Shown in pieces: positions 60,819 to 64,000 of a DNA stretch of 64,000 nucleotides (the stretch's first letter is position 1; every line of letters starts with the position of its first letter). Source of the stretch: Jiella sonneratiae (GTDB lineage Bacteria > Pseudomonadota > Alphaproteobacteria > Rhizobiales > Rhizobiaceae); assembly GCF_017353515.1 (NCBI RefSeq), contig NZ_JAFMPY010000009.1, forward strand, positions 124,001 through 188,000. Direction: 5' to 3'. The notes beneath the pieces are model-generated. The model searched no databases and was not told the origin of the DNA. It was given only the letters and a program-made list of their open reading frames with translations. The position numbers were made by a program, and so were the translations under genes.

Positions 60819-61748
60819 GTGAATCTCTACCTGCCGATCGCGGAAATCTCTCTCAACGTCTTCGTGCTGGTGGGTATGGGCGCGGCGGTCGGCTTCATCT
60901 CCGGCCTCTTCGGCGTCGGCGGCGGCTTCCTGATCACGCCGCTCCTCATCTTCTACAACATCCCGCCGGCGGTGGCCGTCGCGACGGGGGCGAACCAGGT
61001 CATCGCGGCGTCGTTTTCCGGCGCGCTCGCGCACTATCGCCGGGGCACGGTCGATCTGCGTCTCGGCACCGTGCTGCTGTCGGGCGGCTTCGTCGGTTCG
61101 TTGGCGGGCGTGCTGCTGTTCACGCTGCTGCGGCGTCTCGGGCAGCTCGATCTCGTCGTCTCGCTCCTCTACGTCGTCTTTCTCGGCGGCATCGGCGGGC
61201 TGATGCTGGTGGAAAGCCTGCAGTCGATGCTGCGGGCGCGGTCCCAGGGCACCGGCGAAATCCGCCGGCCGGGCCAGCACAGCTGGGTCCACGGCCTGCC
61301 GCTGAAGATGCGGTTCCATCGCTCGAAGCTCTACGTCTCGGTCATCCCGGTGCTCGTGCTCGGCTTCCTGATCGGCCTGCTCGCCGGCATCATGGGCGTC
61401 GGCGGCGGCTTCATCGCGGTTCCGGCGATGATCTATCTCCTGAGGGTGCCGACCAGCGTCGTCATCGGCACCTCGCTGTTCCAGATCATCTTCACGGCCG
61501 CCGCGACCACCATCCTGCAGGCGGCGACGAACCGCACCGTCGACGTCGTCCTCGCATTCCTGCTGATGCTCGGCGGCGTCATCGGCGCGCAGTTCGGCAC
61601 CGAGGCGGGCCGCAAGCTGCGCGGCGACCAGCTGCGCGCGTTGCTCGCGCTTCTCGTCCTCGCCGTCGGCCTGCGCCTCGGCTGGGAACTGGTCGCCAAG
61701 CCCGACGAGCCCTTCAGCATCAGCCTGCCGACGGGAGAGATCGGGTGA
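60819..61748 (+). CDS. TSUP family (TauE/SafE) transporter
   Basis: A 309-residue membrane protein. FISGLFGVGGGFLITPLLIF (27-46) and LLAGIMGVGGGFIAVPAMIY (about 189-208) are the two internal repeats of the TSUP family, and eight or nine helices are visible. Family members export sulfonates, sulfite or similar anions. Start GTG at 60819 gives the family N-terminus. The TIGR02186 gene overlaps its stop by 4 nt, a combination widespread in alphaproteobacteria, so the two probably act together. Confidence 0.9.
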   Translation: MNLYLPIAEISLNVFVLVGMGAAVGFISGLFGVGGGFLITPLLIFYNIPPAVAVATGANQVIAASFSGALAHYRRGTVDLRLGTVLLSGGFVGSLAGVLLFTLLRRLGQLDLVVSLLYVVFLGGIGGLMLVESLQSMLRARSQGTGEIRRPGQHSWVHGLPLKMRFHRSKLYVSVIPVLVLGFLIGLLAGIMGVGGGFIAVPAMIYLLRVPTSVVIGTSLFQIIFTAAATTILQAATNRTVDVVLAFLLMLGGVIGAQFGTEAGRKLRGDQLRALLALLVLAVGLRLGWELVAKPDEPFSISLPTGEIG

Positions 61749-62698
61749 AGGGCGCGGTGCAGGCGGCGTCCCTCGGCCTTGGTGCGATCCGGCGGCCTGC
61801 GGTCCTCGCGCTCGCATCGGGCTTCGCCTTCGCGCCGTTGCCGGCGCTCGCCCAGCAGGAGGGCAACGAAACCTTCGAGATCGGCCTTTCGACCGGCACC
61901 ATCTCGATCACCTCCGATTTCACCGGCGCCCGGCTCGTGGTCTTCGGCGCCCTCGACAATGCCGATCCGAAGCTCTTGCGCCAGCAGCGCTACGACATCG
62001 TCGTCGTTCTGGTCGGGCCGCGCAGCCCGGTGGTGGTGCGCGAGAAGGAGCGGACCTTCGGCCTGTGGATCAACCGCGGCTCGGAGACCTTCGACGCCGT
62101 GCCGGGTTCCTACGCGCTCGCCGCGACGCGCCCGCTCGGGGACGTCGCCCGCAGGGAGCTGCGCGAGCGTCTGTCGCTCGGGATCGAAGACCTGCGGCTC
62201 GACCGCGCGCCGGCCGCCGGCCCTCCCGGTACCGCCGCCGACCCGGCGCTCGACGATCCCGACCCGGCGAAGGGGCAGGCGAATGTCAGCCTCGGCGAAC
62301 GCCGGGCGCGGGCGAGCGTCGGCGGCGGCCCCGTTCCCGAATCCGACGAGAACGGACCGGGCGGTCGCTATGCCGAGGCGCTGAAGCGCATCCGCGAGGC
62401 GAAGGGCCTCTACAACCAGTCGGTCGGGACGGTGCAGTTCGTCAGCCCGACGCTGTTTCGGGCCGACCTCTATCTCCCGGCCGACCTGCCGACCGGGACC
62501 CACATGGCGCGCGCCTATCTCTTCCGCAGCGGCGTGTTCATCCGGGAGAGCTCCGAGCCGCTCTACGTCCGCAAGTCCGGCTTCGAGAGCTACATCGACG
62601 ACGTCGCCACCCGCTACGGCGTGCTCTACGGCATCGTCGCCGTGCTCCTCGCCATCTTCACCGGATGGTTCGGCCGGCTGGTCTTCAAGCGCGATTGA
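61745..62698 (+). CDS. TIGR02186 family exported, C-terminally anchored protein
   Basis: A 317-residue protein starting at GTG 61745. A signal peptide (ALASGFAFAPLPALA) precedes the conserved ETFEIGLSTGTISITSDFTG and FGALDNADP blocks, then YDIVVVLVGPRSPVVVREKE. A helix near the C-terminus (GVLYGIVAVLLAIFTGWFGR) anchors it. The protein thus lies in the periplasm, coupled to a TSUP transporter through the GTGA overlap. TIGR02186 proteins have no known function; a partner or accessory for TSUP transport is inference. An unusual Asp/Pro/Gly-rich insert lies at about 165-210. Confidence 0.87.
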   Translation: MKGAVQAASLGLGAIRRPAVLALASGFAFAPLPALAQQEGNETFEIGLSTGTISITSDFTGARLVVFGALDNADPKLLRQQRYDIVVVLVGPRSPVVVREKERTFGLWINRGSETFDAVPGSYALAATRPLGDVARRELRERLSLGIEDLRLDRAPAAGPPGTAADPALDDPDPAKGQANVSLGERRARASVGGGPVPESDENGPGGRYAEALKRIREAKGLYNQSVGTVQFVSPTLFRADLYLPADLPTGTHMARAYLFRSGVFIRESSEPLYVRKSGFESYIDDVATRYGVLYGIVAVLLAIFTGWFGRLVFKRD

Positions 62699-62809
62699 CG
62701 CGGCGCCCGCGTCGGCCGCGGCGGCAGGGCCGGCAGGGGCGGGACGGCGCCTGATGGACGTGACGCCGCGCCCGGTGACCTTGCTGCGCTCCCGCCTATC
62801 TTCTGCTCC

Positions 62810-63325
62810 ATGAGCACGATTGATCAGAGCGAGGGTGACGACGTTTCCGGGCCGGCGGCTGCCGGGCCGCGCGCCGGCGGGCGCCACCGCGACCACCGGC
62901 GCACGGCCTGGACGCTCGGGCTCTTCGGTCTCGTTCCCTTCGTGGTCATGACCGCGCTGCTCGTCTATGCCGGGCGGAACTTCATCGCCTATCCCCAGCT
63001 GATCCTCGCCTTCGGTGGCTATTCGGCGACCATCCTCGCCTTTCTCGGCGGCATCCGCTGGGGCTTTTCGCTGGCGCCGCAGCACCAGGCGATCGGCACC
63101 CTCGTCGCCGCGGTGCTGCCGTCGCTCCTCGGCTGGGCGCTGCTTTTCGCCCCGAGCCCCTGGAGCTTCGCCGGCTTTGCGGCGGGCTTTGCCCTGACCG
63201 GCCTGTGGGACGTCGTTTCGGCGCGCCGCGGCGAACTGCCCGCTTGGTTCGGTCGGCTGCGCCTCGTCCTCGCCTCGGTCGTCACGCTGTGCCAGATCGC
63301 CGCCTTTGCGTCGACCTGGGGCTGA
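62810..63325 (+). CDS. DUF3429 membrane protein
   Basis: A 171-residue protein of family DUF3429. A hydrophilic N-terminus (1-32) is followed by four or five helices: LGLFGLVPFVVMTALLVYAG (36-55), ILAFGGYSATILAFLGGIRW (about 65-84, containing the family SATILAFLGGIRWG block), TLVAAVLPSLLGWALLF and SVVTLCQIAAFASTW. Function unknown. It stands 111 nt after the TIGR02186 gene. Confidence 0.85.
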   Translation: MSTIDQSEGDDVSGPAAAGPRAGGRHRDHRRTAWTLGLFGLVPFVVMTALLVYAGRNFIAYPQLILAFGGYSATILAFLGGIRWGFSLAPQHQAIGTLVAAVLPSLLGWALLFAPSPWSFAGFAAGFALTGLWDVVSARRGELPAWFGRLRLVLASVVTLCQIAAFASTWG

Positions 63326-63337
63326 CCTGCACCAGGG

Positions 63338-64000
63338 TCAGCCGGCGGACAGCGCGCCGAACCGGACCGGATAGATGCCGGCATGGCCGATCATGCAGGC
63401 AAGCGCCCGGCTGGCGTCGAACAGCCCGTGAAACGCCCGGTCGAGAACGTTCAGCCCGCCGGTGGTGACGCCGAAGGAGGGCAGGATCATCCGCTCCCCG
63501 TCGGTGGCGAAGCAGGCCCGGCGCGAGCCGCGGCCGGCGAGCTGCGCGACGGGATGGAGATGGCCGGACACTTCGCCCCGGCGCCGGCCGGCACTCGGCT
63601 CGTGGCGGAAGGCGAGGGCGCCGATCGCGACCTCCGCCAGCGTCTCGCCGCCGATCCCGACCGGCGGCTCCGGATCGTGGTTGCCGGCGATCCAGATCCA
63701 GTCGCGGCCGGCCATCAGCGAACGCAGGGACGCGCGCTCGCCGGCCGGCATCAGGGCGGCGCCCTTCACGTCGTGGAACGAATCGCCGAGGCAGACGACG
63801 CGTGCCGGGCAATAGCGATCGAGGCAGGCGGCGAGCAGAGACAGCGTCGCGGCGGTGTCGTAGGGCGGCAGGAACATGCCGCGCCGGGCGAAGGCCGCGC
63901 CCTTTTCGAGATGAAGGTCCGAAACGACGAGGCAGTTTTCCGCGGCAAGGTAGAGGACGCCGGCGGGATCGCAGGCGACCCTTTCGCCCGCCAGCGCCAT
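63338..64000 (-). CDS. pdeM: Ligase-associated DNA-damage-response endonuclease PdeM
   Basis: A 220-residue metallophosphoesterase. VVSDLHLEKGAAFARRGMFL (26-45) has the D-x-H metal motif, VCLGDSFHDVKGAALM the GDxxH-type motif, IAGNHDPEP the GNHD motif, and VSGHLHPVA the GHxH motif. This set is that of PdeM, normally encoded beside a DNA ligase and helicase of a repair cassette. The ATG occupies the last three bases of the window, so the start is probable but a longer form outside cannot be excluded. The partner genes would lie beyond the edge. Confidence 0.88.
   Translation of the reverse strand: MALAGERVACDPAGVLYLAAENCLVVSDLHLEKGAAFARRGMFLPPYDTAATLSLLAACLDRYCPARVVCLGDSFHDVKGAALMPAGERASLRSLMAGRDWIWIAGNHDPEPPVGIGGETLAEVAIGALAFRHEPSAGRRRGEVSGHLHPVAQLAGRGSRRACFATDGERMILPSFGVTTGGLNVLDRAFHGLFDASRALACMIGHAGIYPVRFGALSAG

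Noticed and set aside
57024-61817. Antisense open frame of 1597 codons on the minus strand
   Set aside because: It lies opposite the PodJ-like and TSUP genes, consists of Arg/Asp/Leu-rich sequence produced by high third-position GC, and has no family motif.

Overview
The window is about 64 kb of very GC-rich, gene-dense DNA from an alphaproteobacterium, most likely of the order Hyphomicrobiales (rhizobial relatives). This rests on a class I lysyl-tRNA synthetase, the TSUP/TIGR02186 pair, DUF3422, DUF3429, DUF3095 and DUF1194 proteins, an entericidin-type lipoprotein, an ExoD homologue, a PodJ-like Sel1 protein, PdeM, and a partial copy of a short repeat I know from rhizobial genomes. Nearly all long antisense reading frames are GC-driven shadows of the genes listed. 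The genus cannot be named from the sequence alone.

Layout. 1-7.6 kb is a surface-glycan locus. On the minus strand lie a GT-A glycosyltransferase, a sialyltransferase(GT29)-like plus ELM1-like pair, a HAD phosphatase, kdsB (CMP-Kdo synthesis) and a second, diverged GT29-like plus ELM1-like pair. On the plus strand are a GT8-like transferase and a third GT29-like protein. 7.7-11.4 kb holds a DUF3095 protein, tRNA-Leu(CAA), a YqaA/DedA-like protein, DsbB and a LysE-type exporter. 11.5-23.4 kb holds two 2-hydroxyacid oxidation operons, lutABC (minus) and glcDEF (plus). Both are interrupted by small accessory genes: a macrodomain protein, a DUF29 protein and a DUF29 remnant in lut; a Uma2 protein and a DUF433/DUF5615 toxin-antitoxin-like pair in glc.

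23.4-31.9 kb carries topoisomerase IB, a DUF2945 protein, a YqaA-like protein, ChrA, an exported protein, a GT-C-like membrane protein and a DUF1194 vWA protein. 32-43.4 kb carries a GlxA-type regulator, a TadG-like protein, a phasin-like protein, ExoD, a patatin, entericidin, a haem-motif adenylate cyclase, a membrane GT2, an amino-acid binding protein and a TerB-like protein. 43.5-49.5 kb has lysK, a thermonuclease/S24 regulator pair, a YihY protein and sdaA. 49.5-56.5 kb has an SH3 protein and fatty-acid oxidation genes (FadJ-like, thiolase) with an EAL phosphodiesterase and a MerR regulator. 56.7-64 kb has a large PodJ-like protein, the TSUP/TIGR02186 pair, DUF3429 and PdeM.

The most unusual structure is a family of four imperfect hairpins. 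They begin with TAGTGG, contain GACATT near the loop, each carry a 3-5 nt one-sided bulge, and occur as two tandem pairs (5.5-5.7 kb and 12.1-12.3 kb). Stem sequences differ between elements but remain self-complementary. In the second pair the outer TAG serves as the stop codon of both flanking genes. The second theme is the threading of toxin-, nuclease- and macrodomain-type genes, several with 4-nt start/stop overlaps, through the two 2-hydroxyacid oxidase operons.
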